NCBI GenBank assembly: GCA_963575745.1
Contig: CAUYUJ010021171.1
Location: forward strand, 342,501 to 406,500
Length of the DNA: 64,000 nucleotides
Origin: Prorocentrum cordatum
Lineage: Eukaryota > Sar > Dinophyceae > Prorocentrales > Prorocentraceae
Reading direction: 5' to 3'
The position numbers were made by a program, and so were the translations under genes. Positions 53,019-63,439 of this stretch are shown piece after piece (the first letter of the stretch is position 1; the number at the start of each line of letters is the position of its first letter). A model generated the notes under the pieces. That model was not told where the DNA came from, ran no database searches, and worked only from the letters and a program-made list of their open reading frames with translations.

Positions 53019-55155
53019 TACCGCTTGTTGCGGCTGTCTACGTATTTGCTCAGTTTGCGCCCCAGGGGGCCACGAGGCGGTCCGCTGCACAGATCCTTCC
53101 CTCCTTCGAACTGCGCCAGCTGCTCGAACCACTCCTGCACCACGACTGCGTGCTTGTGGCGGGGCTTCACGGACCACAGCCAGGTGCACATCTGCGCAGC
53201 ATTATCCTATTTCTCGTGCGTCTTCACCCTGGAATATCCAATCAACTGTCCCACTTGAGCTGGGCCGTCGTACTTCGCCAGCTTGTTGTTGAAAAAGTCC
53301 AGCATCCCTGATGCCAGCTTGGCCTCGTCGGCCTGCTTGGCCCCTGCCGCTGGGGCCCTCGTCGCTGCGTAACCGAAAGCCGCCATGAATTTCTGAATGT
53401 GTGGTAGTACCCTGTTTTTGTGATCGGCCGTCTCCCCCGCGCGCTCCTTCTCCGTGAGCTCCGTCGTCTCGTCGTTGCACATATTCCCTGCGCCCCGCAT
53501 GTCCACGATGAGAGGCGCGCTGACGGGGAGCTCGAATTTGGTGTAGAGGATCGCGCCCATGTCCCCGATATCCCTGGTGTTGGTGAGCACGAGCTTCACG
53601 ACTGGGACCAGGATGTCCTCGTCGGCTGGCATGCGGGCCTCCTTGGCCTTCGCCCCGCTCCCGTCGCCTCTCTCGCCCTTGACCTTGGATCCGCCGGCGT
53701 CGACAAGTCGGCTGCACCACGATGGCATGTTGAGCTTCGGCTCTGTGTCCGTGGCTGCGGCTGCGGCGGCTCCTTCGGGCATCTCCTTCGGGCTGAGGAG
53801 GCTCTGGAAGTGTCCGTCCAACCACCCCTCGTAAATGATTCGACTGAAGATGTCTACAGAGGTCTTCCAGGGGGCCTCCTTCATACTCGCAGAATAGGCA
53901 ATGAAGTGATTTAGGTTGTTTGGGCGACATTAACGTGCGTGCTGGTTCGTGCTGGCAGTAACCCCTCGTCACGGCCCTCTTCAGGTGCTTTGCTGCTGTT
54001 GCTTGCGTAGCGAACGTCTGACGACAGCTGATGCATGTATTCGTCGGCGTGATCACGGAGTAAAGGTTTCGAACATTGTGAGCTGCTTTGACATGAGATA
54101 TATGAAAGAGCGTGTTCTACCGCAGCTGGCGGAAAACCGAGGGGGGGTGTCGCTACCGGTTCGAACCGGCCCCCCCCCCCCCTCCGGAAAACCGGGGGGG
54201 GGGCGGCCACTGCCGGTTCGACCCCCCCCCACCCCCCAGCTCATCATGAAAAAGAGGGGGGGGGGCGCTACCGGTTCGAACCCGCGCCCCCCCCCCCCCC
54301 CTTCGAACTCGAAAACCGGGGGGGGCCACTGCCTGCTCAAATCCCCCCCCCCCTTCGAAAACAGAGGGGGGGGCGCGGACAGTGGCGGGGGCGGCGGCGG
54401 CGGGGGCAGCGGCGAGGGGGCAGCGGGGCAGCGGCGGGGACAGCGGGGCAGTGGTGGGGGCGGGAGTGGCGGGGGCAATGGTGAAGACATTAATGGTGGG
54501 AACAGTGGGGGCAGTGGGGCAGCGGCGGGGGCGGCGGTGGTGGGGGCAGTGGCGCGGGGGCAGTGGGACAGCTCAGCGGTTCGAACCGGCAGTGCGGTAG
54601 TGACCTCCCCCTCCGGTTTTCGAGGGGGGGGGGGTTCGAGCCGGCAGTGGCCCCCCCCGGCTTTCCAGTTCGAGGGGGGAGGGGGGGCTAAGGGAGGAGG
54701 GGGGTTTTGCCGGAGGAAGAGGGGGGGGGGGGTCCAGCAGGGGGGGATTTTCAGAGGAGGGGAGGAGGGGCCCCTGGGTTCCAGAGGAAAAGGGCGGCAA
54801 TTTTCCACAGTAAAGCGGCGGTGGATCACGTTCTCTCAAATATATAGGCCCCCCTCTTGGAGAGCGCGGCCCCGCATTCGACTCCATTTTTACGGCGCCT
54901 GCAGATGAAGCAGCCCGGTGGGTCTCGCTCCTCTGGCGAGACATCAACCGGTGGCTGCAATGGATCCTGCCAGCCTGGAGGCGGCATCTGCCCCCCGAAC
55001 CCTCGACGTCGCAGGTCTGTGAAATCGACCGAGCAAAAATCACCCATTGCGTCCTCCTCCGCAACCAAGGCTAAATTCTCAGCGAACGGCTCGATAGACA
55101 TGCAGTCTGGCATCTTGGGCGCGGCGCAATCTAAACCCGCCGACGTCTGGCGCAA
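53019..55155 (-). pseudogene. Second LINE C-terminal zinc-finger and helical region
   Basis: MGDFCSVDFTDLRRRGFGGQ, MPPPGWQDP, then DPPGCFICRRRKNGVECGAA. After the insertion the reading resumes: HVKAAHNVRNLYSVITPTNT, CISCRQTFATQATAAKHLKR (C2H2-like), LHCLFCEYEGGPLEDLCRHL. A frame change leads to IYEGWLDGHFQSLLSP, ADEDILVPVVKLVLTNTRDI, LYTKFELPVSAPLIVDMRGA, VLPHIQKFMAAFGYAATRAP, SGMLDFFNNKLAKYDGPAQV, TAG at 53,207, and in the same frame MCTWLWSVKPRHKHAVVVQE, WFEQLAQFEGGK, LSKYVDSRNKR and stop at about 53,019. The helical tail is characteristic of this LINE group; its function is unknown. Confidence 0.65.
54112..54835. mobile_element. GC-rich insertion with repeated GGTTCGAACC motifs
   Basis: Lies between GAGCGTGTTCT and CACGTTCTCTC, a possible decayed target duplication (GTTCT shared). 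Ends: ACCGCAGCTGGCGGAAAACC at the left; the complement of the right end reads ACCGCCGCTTTACTGTGGAAAA, an imperfect inverted repeat. Inside are five to six GGTTCGA(A/C)C words (about 54,152; 54,213; 54,272; 54,577; 54,629) next to long G or C runs, and a GGCAGCGGGG/GGCAGTGG minisatellite (54,375-54,570). Non-coding. Confidence 0.6.
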
Positions 55156-55287
55156 CCAAGGCGGGGCGAAACGAGACGGGCGACCTGCCGTGAGTAGAGG
55201 CCTGTCGACAAACCCAAACTACCCGAAGAGGGCAACTAAAACTTGGCTGTGGTGATCGGGTTGGCGACCCCAGGACTGATGCAGTTG

Positions 55288-57020
55288 TCACCTCCGAATT
55301 CTCATTTCTTTCTCCGAGGACGGGGTCTTCCAGAAAAGCAGGACCTCTTTATCCGAAAAGCTCGCGACGTGCTCCCCCTCGAAATTGGCCGCCTGTCGCC
55401 CCTTTGCAGCTCTCCCAAGACGTCCCAAACACGAGTCCAGGATCTCGCGGCCCGAGCTCTGACGGGGCACACTTTCCAGGCAAGACATCAACGCATGTTG
55501 GACAAATCCAATGCAGAGACATCTCCTCCACCTCCTCGCCAAGCCCTCCAGCTTCCACATTCCCGAGAGCGAGCGAAAAAACAGGAGGGCAGCTGCGCAA
55601 CGACGAACCACCCCAGGCCTAGCCGAGCCCCGCATGGTAATGCACGGCCCCAAATATCGTGCCCCCTCCTGAGTAGCCCCCTGCAAGACAAGATCACCCG
55701 CTCTAAGTCTGGCACGACGACTAATATGCCCCTGCTGGGCAAAATGGGCAAGGAACTCCTGCTGGGAGGCGTTCTGCGCATATCCATGCGCGGACAAGGC
55801 TGCGTCTAGGTCACGGCCCACGCGCGCCAGCTTATCCAGAAACGAGGCCAGCGGGCCACCTGGACTTGCGACGACAATGTCATTCAGGTCATCCGCGTAT
55901 CCCTGGAGAGGCACATCCACCCTCCACCCCGTCCATTCGCCAACCAACATTTTGAATTGTAGGTCCCACGGTCTCAAACCCCCTTCCCCACGTTAGAGTC
56001 GGACAATTTAAGCGCCCCCAGGAGCGCTGATACGATGAAAGGGTCGCCCATGCATCCTCCGTGCGACGGCCGCGCAACGAGCAGCTCGTCGGAGGCTTCG
56101 GACTGAATCGAACTCTGGCGAAATCTCTGTCTACACAACGCCTGGCCCTCTGGCTCCGCGTGAAGCTCAATCACTTGGCCCAGCGCATCGTGATCTGTGC
56201 TGCCGAAAGCGTTGCTTAAATCCTTCAAGCATACTGCATGCGTCCATCCCCCCTTATTAAACGACGACTGACTAGCTGAGAACAAAGAACTGCTTCCTCA
56301 CGACGACGACCCCTCGCGAAACCATAACCCATTCTAGTAGGTTTTCCCCGAAGACGGTGCCCAAAGTACCCTTCACTGAACGATGGCAGGATATGAACCA
56401 CTCGACGACCCCGAGGACCCGAGAGGCCCGACTTTCTCAGCCCACACTCCGAGCTAGCGCGCCAATAAAGTGACGCCTGCTGGTGCGTGCTGATTTTGGA
56501 GAGGCCCACGTGGGCCAGGAACTTGAACGTGTCCGTGCTGGGGGGGCCCCTCTGGGGCCCCCAGGCCCGTGTACTGCAGGGTGCCCCTGCGGGGTTTGGG
56601 CAGAAAGCACCTGTGCCATAGCTCAAGAGGAGCCGTGCCCGCAGGAACAGCTCGCCGCTTCTTGGAACGCGCGGCGTGCCTGAGGACTGCGGAGTAGCCC
56701 CCCTCGGCCAGCTCGAAAATGGCAGGGTCAGGGAGCCATTGGAAATGCCCCTCCTGGGCGCCACGAAGCTCCTGATAGTCCTGGCGCCGGGCAGCCACGC
56801 CACCTCCGCGGCCAGGCAGAGGCCAAACGTCGAGCCAATCATTCGCAGAGAGTGGAGGCGGCCTGATCAGCACGCCGCCCTTCGGGCCAAGCCTGGTGCG
56901 CGCCGCAAGCCTCGTGGGCTTCATCGCTTCGGCCATGCGCCTGTGCCTCCATATCGCGTTGGCCCCCGCCTGGTACTGTTGCTGTCGTTGTCGCTGGAAG
57001 CGCCTTCGAGCATGCTTCAA
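55288..57020 (-). pseudogene. Second LINE reverse transcriptase
   Basis: Linker: RRFQRQRQQQYQAGANAIWR (charged helix), AEGGYSAVLRHAARSKKRRA. RT: GRRVVHILPSFSEG, then TRMGYGFARGRRREEAVLCS, HAVCLKDLSNAFGSTDHDAL (motif A, D-xxx-AF), ARPSHGGCMGDPFIVSALLG (motif B), VDVPLQGYADDLNDIVVASP (motif C, YADD intact), then the thumb with GARYLGPCITMRGSARPGVV and RRCAAALLFFRSLSGMWKLE. Three frames are used. Catalytic aspartates are preserved, but the frame breaks exclude activity. Confidence 0.8.
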
Positions 57021-57418
57021 CCGATGCGATAACGATCTCAGCTGATCAGCGATGGCATTGGCCTCCTCGATCGTGGCCTCGCACTTGCCCCCGCCCGAAT
57101 CCGCGCTCGCTGGAAGAGAAGGTGCGGGCGCTCAGCGATGTGCTCCGCGTGACCTTCACATGGTGGCGCCCGCGAACCCTATGCGAAAAAATCCTCACCT
57201 GCTTGCGCCGCGCGCCTCTCGATCGTCTCGAAAATCTCGTCTAGCGAGGCGCCATCTCGCATAACGTGGGGATCAATTCCAATCATAGAAAGTCGGCATC
57301 GTTCCAGAAAATCACACTTGCGCACCCCTCGCCGCAGCGCCATCATGAGGGCGTCGCGGTCCCAGCGGCGCTGGGGAATTGGCGGAGGCGTCGGGGAATG
57401 CTTCGCGCACTCTAACCT

Positions 57419-58010
57419 CTAACATGTACACAGTGGGCAGATGATCGCGCGGTGCCGCTCCCCGCTGCAATTGAAGTTTGGCGCCGGTCCGTGGATGAGT
57501 ATTACACGGAAAACCAGCGGCTCCATGTCAGCGGGGTAGCTCATGTAGTCAATCCTTGAACTATACTTGTCGCCGGAAAAAGTGGGCGAGCTGCGGCCTC
57601 CAATCGTATTGCCTGCCACTAGCCGATGCTCCTCCAATCATTGGCGGAAAGAAGTGCCTGCTCCGTCTTCAAGTCGCTCCAATGTCGGAACTCCAACAGC
57701 CCTGGATTCGACTCGCACCGTTCCCGCCGCCTTCTTCTGGGGACCCATCTCGTCATTCCAGTCACAAAATACAAGCGGAGTCGCACGTGTTGGCAACTGT
57801 CTCAGGGCATTGCTGAGCCATGTGCATATAATCTTGCGAACTCATGCGCAAGCACCCCTGCTTGACGGTGGTGGTGCGAGGCGGGAAGTAGAGCGATACC
57901 AAGGTCAGATCTTGTCTCCCTCGCGTCGCTCTCACTGCCACCGCCCCCCCGAGAGCCGCCTGGTGAACGCCGCGTTGAACGACGCGCTGCTCTGCGAGGC
58001 CCCCGCCCAA
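57419..58010 (-). pseudogene. Second LINE endonuclease domain
   Basis: LTLVSLYFPPRTTTVKQG, then across a frame change VFCDWNDEMGPQKKAAGTV (the DxN block), GTSFRQ, a stop, LEEHRLVAGNTIGGRSSPTF, SGDKYSSRIDYMSYPADMEP and HRAIICPLCTC at the end, where relatives have RDHxPL. The Asp of RIDY is present; the final His block is degraded. The upstream part (58,010-58,650) has frames but no clear motif. Confidence 0.65.
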
Positions 58011-58429
58011 CACAATCGCGCATCCGCAACTTGCGTTCGCGTGCTGGCACGGGGCGCAAGGCGCTTCTAGGTATAGCCTTCCTGCTGCACGTCGGCGAAG
58101 GACCTGCGCGCCTGCGCAGGCCTGGCGGCAGTCACTGGACTGCGTGCCTGCCAACGACACTGCGTCGAGGTTCCTCAGTTCTGAAACCAAGTCCCCCTGT
58201 CGGTCACCCGTGCAGCTCTGCGGGCTCCAGCCGAGAGCAAGCAATCCATGCGTCCGCGCTGGAAGGCATCTGGCGTCACGGATCGAGAGACGCGCTCGCA
58301 GAAAACGGCGCGCGGGAGCCGCTGGCCCGCATGGAACTGTTGCTTCGAGCCAGTAGGGCTTGAGGAACCATGGGATGAGGAATCCAAGGTCTGGAAGCCT
58401 ATGGAGCCCCAATAGTTGATTGGCCATGT

Positions 58430-59339
58430 ATACTCAGTATCACCGCAACCCTCCTCAGATGAGGCATCATCCAGGGTCTCAGGCATCCTGGGCACATTCC
58501 TGAGTGATCGCCAGCGCCGCACTCTTGAACAACGCAGCAACCGCACTCGGGCATCACAGGGGGGCCCCCCTTTGCCCCATTCCAATAACTGCCGTCACCC
58601 GAAGAAACACCGGCCACGGCAAACTTGGCTTCGTGGATCCGGTACATGTTTAAAAACTTCGGCTCCCAATCCCTAAACGGGTCCCCTTAACCAAAGTCCT
58701 GGCTATATCCGACACGCGAACTCGCTGGCATCTCATGGGGGCCTCCCATGCCATCTTCTCGGCTCTTGCGAATCGACGCCGCTCGAAGCTGATCGACGCA
58801 AAGTCGACGCGAACCGGCGGCAATCGACACTAAATCGGCGCTATGTCATCGATTGCAAGACGCCAGTCGACGCTAGTGCACTCGAAAGGCGGCATTACAA
58901 AGGCTTACAAGGCTCCCATGGTCTGACCCCGAAACACTTTGGACGCCCAAATTGGGCACGGGCAACATCGTACGATGTCCAACAAACGCTCGTTGTCCAA
59001 GACAGACGGCGGACGCTGTTGGGCGGGCGGCCCGCTGCCTGAAATGGGCAACGCCCGCTGGGAAATCGAAAGCGAGCCCTGCCCAACATGGACAGGGGGT
59101 GCCGCTGGTCTTCGTGCCCATTCTATGTTGTCCGCATTCACTTCGACCGTGCCGAAGCACGACCCTGAGATCCGACGTCTCGAGTAGAATTGCAACACCA
59201 TGGGAAATCACGGCCCGAGCCTTAGACTCCATCTTTCAGCGAAATCTGTCGCGCTGGATCCACCCGCCGATGGGATTTAACTGTGGAGAGGGGCGCGGAG
59301 GCCGAACTTGATCATCCACGGGGGAAGTTGTGAATCGAA
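58430..59339. other. No recognisable gene
   Basis: Moderate GC. Short TCGACGC(G/C)-type words recur at 58,770-58,880. Frames of 60-120 residues overlap on both strands without motifs. Confidence 0.4.
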
Positions 59340-59946
59340 GTTGTCATCATCTCATGTTGACTAGCAACACCATCAAAAACGCTGACCATGGCCATGGTGG
59401 TCTCACCATATCAGCTTCCGCAAACACGAGTGCGTGGCAGGGCTGTGGGATTCTCACCAGTTCATCTGCCCGAGTCACGAACGTGCGGCAGGACCATGGG
59501 ATTCCCGAGTCAGGAACATGTGGCAGGGCCATGTGGGCCGATTGGATTCTGATGTTGCATGATTCTCGAGCAGGCACGGCATTGGAGTTACTTGTTTAGC
59601 GCATCCCTCACACGGTTCGTGGCCCTTCTTCATCCTCCTTCTCCTCCTCCTCCTCTACCGTCGCAGCTGCCTCCGGAACTCCAAGCTTTCGAGCCTCTTC
59701 GAGGCGCCGAGCCTCGTCGCCCCAGGAGCGACGATTGGGGGGGGGATAGGCATAAAGGGACACATCGATCCTCAATCGCCTTTGATCGCAGAGAGTTCCC
59801 GAACCTGCCCAGGAACGCGCGGATTCACGATCGGGCGCGCATCGCCGATGCATTGGCGATGCATCGCCGATTCCAAGTCGATGTCTCCCCCCCCAATGCC
59901 TATCCCCCCCACACCGTTGCCCCTCAGTGCGTCGCGAGCCTCAGCC
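59340..59946 (+). repeat. Inner boundary segment of the right arm
   Basis: Counterpart of 4,290-4,640 and 3,800-4,290 in opposite orientation: GACCATGGCCATGGTGGTCT, GTGGCAGGGCTGTGGGATTC, then a (TCC)n run at 59,635-59,660, GGGGGGATAGGCAT and GATGCATTGGCGATGCATCG words at 59,838-59,880. Confidence 0.65.
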
Positions 59947-61036
59947 ATGTCCCGGGCCGCCGAGCACGCCCAGGCGGCGACCCGGCCTGTCGCTGCCCTT
60001 CAAGGAGTCGCGAGCCCGAGCTCGAATGAGATCCTCGAGCGCATGGCCAAGCAGAACGATAATATCCTCGACAAGCTGTCCTTCGTCACGGACAAGATCG
60101 CTATTGCCGAGGCGCGCCAATGCCAATCGAGCGCGCAAGGCACTGCCGCAGAAGGAATAACGGCCTGCTTTTTTGAAAGCGGAAGGCGCCTCGTGGTCAA
60201 GCATCGCCCAGCAAGCCGTCCTTGAGATGGTCTACAACGGCGGTTGTCTCAAGAACACCGGGCACGGTGCACGGGCAAATCTTCAACGAGAAGGAGAAGA
60301 GGCGCATCGAGCTGGCAGTGGCGTTGTTCTACAAGACCTACTGCGAGAATGACACCCGCCTCTGCGACATCTTCGAGAAGCGCGGGGGGCCGCCCGAAAA
60401 CTTCCCCTGGCTCGCGCCGAGCCTCAAGGCGAAGAAGCAGAAGCTTGCCAAGAAGAAGGACATCGGGCTCGGCACCGAGAACGCCCAGTGCCCCACCTTC
60501 GGCTCCTACACCGAGAGCGTCGGCAAAGCCCTCCCCGACACCCCCTCCGAGCTCCTCCGCCTCCACGACTTCTTGCTGCCGATCAACAAGAAGTTCGGGC
60601 CCATCGAGAAATGGGGCGAGGAGTTCTCCCCCGGCGTGCAATCCGATCGGCTCTTCGAGTTCCCCCCCCCAAGGCCGAGCAGTTCGTGGCTTGGCGCCGC
60701 CAGAACGGCGTGGCGTCGAGCGCTGACCACACGCGAGCCACCGCGCAAGCGGTCGTCAAGTGGTGCTGGAGCCTCAAGCGCACTGCCGACATGGCCTGCG
60801 AGCTCCATGGGCGGAGCAAACATGACGAGCGCTCCAAGCATGACTGCGCAAGCACCGGCAAGCAGCATGCCATCGAGACAACGCTTCTCAACCAGCACAT
60901 CAAGCTGAATTCCCAAGCGTTCGCCAAGATCCACGCCGACTACGACAAGACGACCCACTAGCGCGAGCCCGAGAAGATCCAGGCCGACGCGAAGGCCGCG
61001 CCAGGGGCCGACAAGTTCACGCTCGTGGGCGCCTGA
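59947..61036 (+). pseudogene. Two-part hypothetical protein, right-arm copy (decayed)
   Basis: From ATG at 59,947: MSRAAEHAQAATRPVAALQG, SSNEILERMAKQNDNILDKL, SFVTDKIAIAEARQCQSSAQ, then a frame change, IFNEKEKRRIELAVALFYKT, YCENDTRLCDIFEKRGGPPE, SLKAKKQKLAKKKDIGLGTE, LLRLHDFLLPINKKFGPIEK, a second change at a C-run near 60,663, EQFVAWRRQNGVASSADHTR, VVKWCWSLKRTADMACELHG, LLNQHIKLNSQAFAKIHADY, TAG at 60,959, and in the same frame TLVGA before TGA at 61,036. The pattern is mostly helical and charged. It matches the left-arm copy along its whole length. The family is not recognised. This copy is better preserved than the left one but still has two frameshifts and a stop. Confidence 0.65.
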
Positions 61037-61259
61037 GAGCCGAGCGGCGGCGAGCGGCGAGCGCCTGGCGCACGAGCGCCCCGAGCCAAGCGCCCCCGTG
61101 CTTTTCGCTGCGAGGTTGCCGCGCGAGCGTCTCGAGGCACGCGCTCGAATCCCATATGCTTTTCCAGATCCAAGCGAGCGTTCGAGCACGCGCGAGTGGC
61201 GTCCCAAGCTGTGCGGAGCACTACTCCCCCCCTCTCGCCGAGTGGTCCTTCATCGAGCA

Positions 61260-62180
61260 TCAAGCAGTCGAGCAGGCTCGGCCCTCCATCCTCGGATCGA
61301 GGACCAGAGATCTTGAGTCCGAGCATCTTCGAGCACCTTGGATCGTAGATCGGAGGATCGCCAAGCTTGGCCTCGAAGATCTCGGTCTCGCGATCCGAGG
61401 ATCGAGGATCGAGCCTCGGCGATCGTCGATCGCCACCGTGGCCGTCGCCAGGCCCAGACCGCCATCAAGGAGGCTCGATCCCCGGATCGAAGATCCGAGA
61501 TCTTGATTCCGAGCAGCTTTGGGCGCCCTGGATCCCAGATCCGAAGCCTGCCTCGCTTGGACTCGAAGACCTCGGGTTCGCGATCCGAGGATCGAGGGTC
61601 GAGCCTCGGCGATCGTAGGTCGCCCTCGTCGCCGCCCTCGGGCTCAGACCGCCATCGAGCAGGATCGCCCCTCGGATCGAGGATCCGAGATCTTGGTTCC
61701 GAGCATCTTCGAGCGCCTTGGATCCTGGGTCTGAGGATCGCCAGGCTTGGGCTCGAAGATCTCAGGTTCGCGATCCGAGGATCGAGGATCGAGCCTCGGC
61801 GACAGTCGACCGCCCCACTCGCCGTCCTCGGGCGCCCAGACCGGTATCAAGCAGGCTCGATCCTCGATCCTCGGAACGATGATCCGAGATCTTGGTTCCA
61901 AGCATCCCTGACCGCCTTGGGTCCTAGATCCGAAGCCTGCCTCGCTTGGACTCGAAGATCTCGGGTTCGACATCCGAGGCTCGAGGATCGAGCCTCGGCG
62001 ATGTTCGATCTCCCTCATCGCCGCCCTCGGGCCTAGACTGCTATCCAGCAGGCTCGACCCTTCATCCTCGGATCGAGGGCCCGAGAATTTCGGCCACGAG
62101 CATCTGCGAGCACCTCGGATCCTGGATCCAAGGGCCGCCAAGCTCGGGCTCCAGGATCCAGGGCCCTCGATCCGAGGATC
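61260..62180. repeat. ~195-bp satellite, right arm (about 5 copies)
   Basis: Landmarks (GGATCGA.GATCCGAGATCTTG then CCGAGCATCTTCGAGC) near 61,293, 61,484, 61,675, 61,873 and 62,070. It is the complement of the 1,290-2,540 array. Confidence 0.9.
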
Positions 62181-62199
62181 GTGCCTCGACGCCTCGCGG

Positions 62200-62435
62200 T
62201 CGCGCGCACGCGCGCACAAACGCGCGCGCGCAAGCGCGCTCGCACGCGCGCACGCGCGCAAACACACACACACAGACACACACACACAGACACACACAGA
62301 CACACACACACACACACGCACACGCACACGCACACGCACACTCACGCACACACTCACGCACACACTCGCACACGCACACACTCACACACTCACGCACACA
62401 CACACACACACACTCACGCACTGGCACGCGCGACA
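62200..62435. repeat. (CA)n with GCGCG start
   Basis: GCGCGCAAGCGCG words, then CACA/CACG/CACT dinucleotides; complement of 1,041-1,288. Confidence 0.95.
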
Positions 62436-62751
62436 ACAAAAGCACAAACAACAGCAGCCACAACGGCAACAGCAACCAACAAAACAACAGCAACAGCAGG
62501 CCACAACAGCAGCATGGCAAACAACATGAGCACAAACAACAGCTGCCACAACAGCACAGGCCAAGCCCACCGCATCGCCGACGCATCGCCGAGGCCCGCC
62601 GAGGCATCGCCAAGGTGGCGCAAGCAATGTGGTGCAATGGGCGCAAGCTCTGCGATGCAAACACTGTTCGGGTTAAGCCCGCTGGGGGGCGACTTTCCGC
62701 GGCCCGTTTAGGATCCAGCATTCCAAGCACGCTGAGTACGCGACACTTCCC

Positions 62752-63356
62752 ATGGCCGAGTCGGACAGCGACGATCGCCGGCCTTTCGCCGAGCGGTCGG
62801 ACGGCGAGAGCGTCGTCTTGCCGATGTCCCTCGTCGAGCAGACGCAGGGCGAAGATCGGGCGCCAGAGAGCGCGCAGACCGAGACTTCGAGGAGGCGAAG
62901 TCCGAGGGCGGCTGCGAGCAGCGCAAGGAGACGCAACCCACCACGCTGGAGGAGGGCGCCAGCACGCCCGAGGACAAAAGCTTCGACGACACGAAGCTCG
63001 AGGGCGAGAAGGTCAAGCTCGAGGTGGCGCTGGAGGACACGAAGGTCAAGCTGGGGGACAAGAAGGGCCCCTGCAAGCTCGGGGACAACAGGCGCCAGAA
63101 CAACGGCAAGGTCGGGGACAGCGCGCACTTCGAGAATCAGCCCCCGGACAATAAGCTCAAGCTAGGCCCCTGCAAGGTCGAGCCCGAGAAAAAGCGCAGC
63201 CGCCTTTGCAAGCCCGCAACGACGAGGCAGCGCGATGCCTTGCACTCGGTCCCGAGCCCTGCCTCGCCTCCAGCCTTGGCCCCGAATCCTGGCTCAGCCT
63301 TGAGGCGCTCCGCGAGACGCTGGACGCTCAGAGCGAGGTGCCTTCGGGCAGAGTGA
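62752..63356 (+). pseudogene. Hypothetical Asp/Lys-rich protein, right-arm copy
   Basis: MAESDSDDRRPFAERSDGES then, after a one-base shift near 62,880, FEEAKSEGGCEQRKETQPTT, LEEGASTPEDKSFDDTKLEG, EKVKLEVALEDTKVKLGDKK, KKRSRLCKPATTRQRDA, ending RARCLRAE. It is collinear with 838-392 on the other strand but has about 60 extra residues in the charged repeat (GDKKGPCKLGDNRR, NKLKLGPCKVEPEK). The KLxLGDxK-type units suggest expansion of an internal repeat. No known domain is recognised. Confidence 0.45.
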
Positions 63357-63439
63357 AGACGAGGCGCTGGGAGCTTCAGCGAGGTGACCACCAGCCTCGG
63401 GGTCGCCAAAATGAACGAGAGGCAGGGGCCAGAGCAACA

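Larger units (their letters stand above)
53019..58430 (-). mobile_element. Second LINE (APE-RT-C2H2 type), inactivated and interrupted
   Basis: Minus strand, domains in order: endonuclease (about 58,000-57,420), linker (57,020-56,450), RT (56,840-55,290), a VDFTDLRRRGFG/PPPGW block (55,100-54,900), C2H2-type fingers (54,880-54,830 and 54,110-53,880) and a C-terminal helical domain ending at 53,019. It differs from the 15.9-22.8 kb element in having zinc fingers and a helical tail instead of RNase H. At least six frame changes and several stops. A GC-rich insertion (about 54,112-54,835) splits the finger region. Confidence 0.8.

Noticed and set aside
54150-54290. tRNA genes, because of GGTTCGAACC
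   Set aside because: No acceptor stem, D-arm or anticodon arm could be built around these words.
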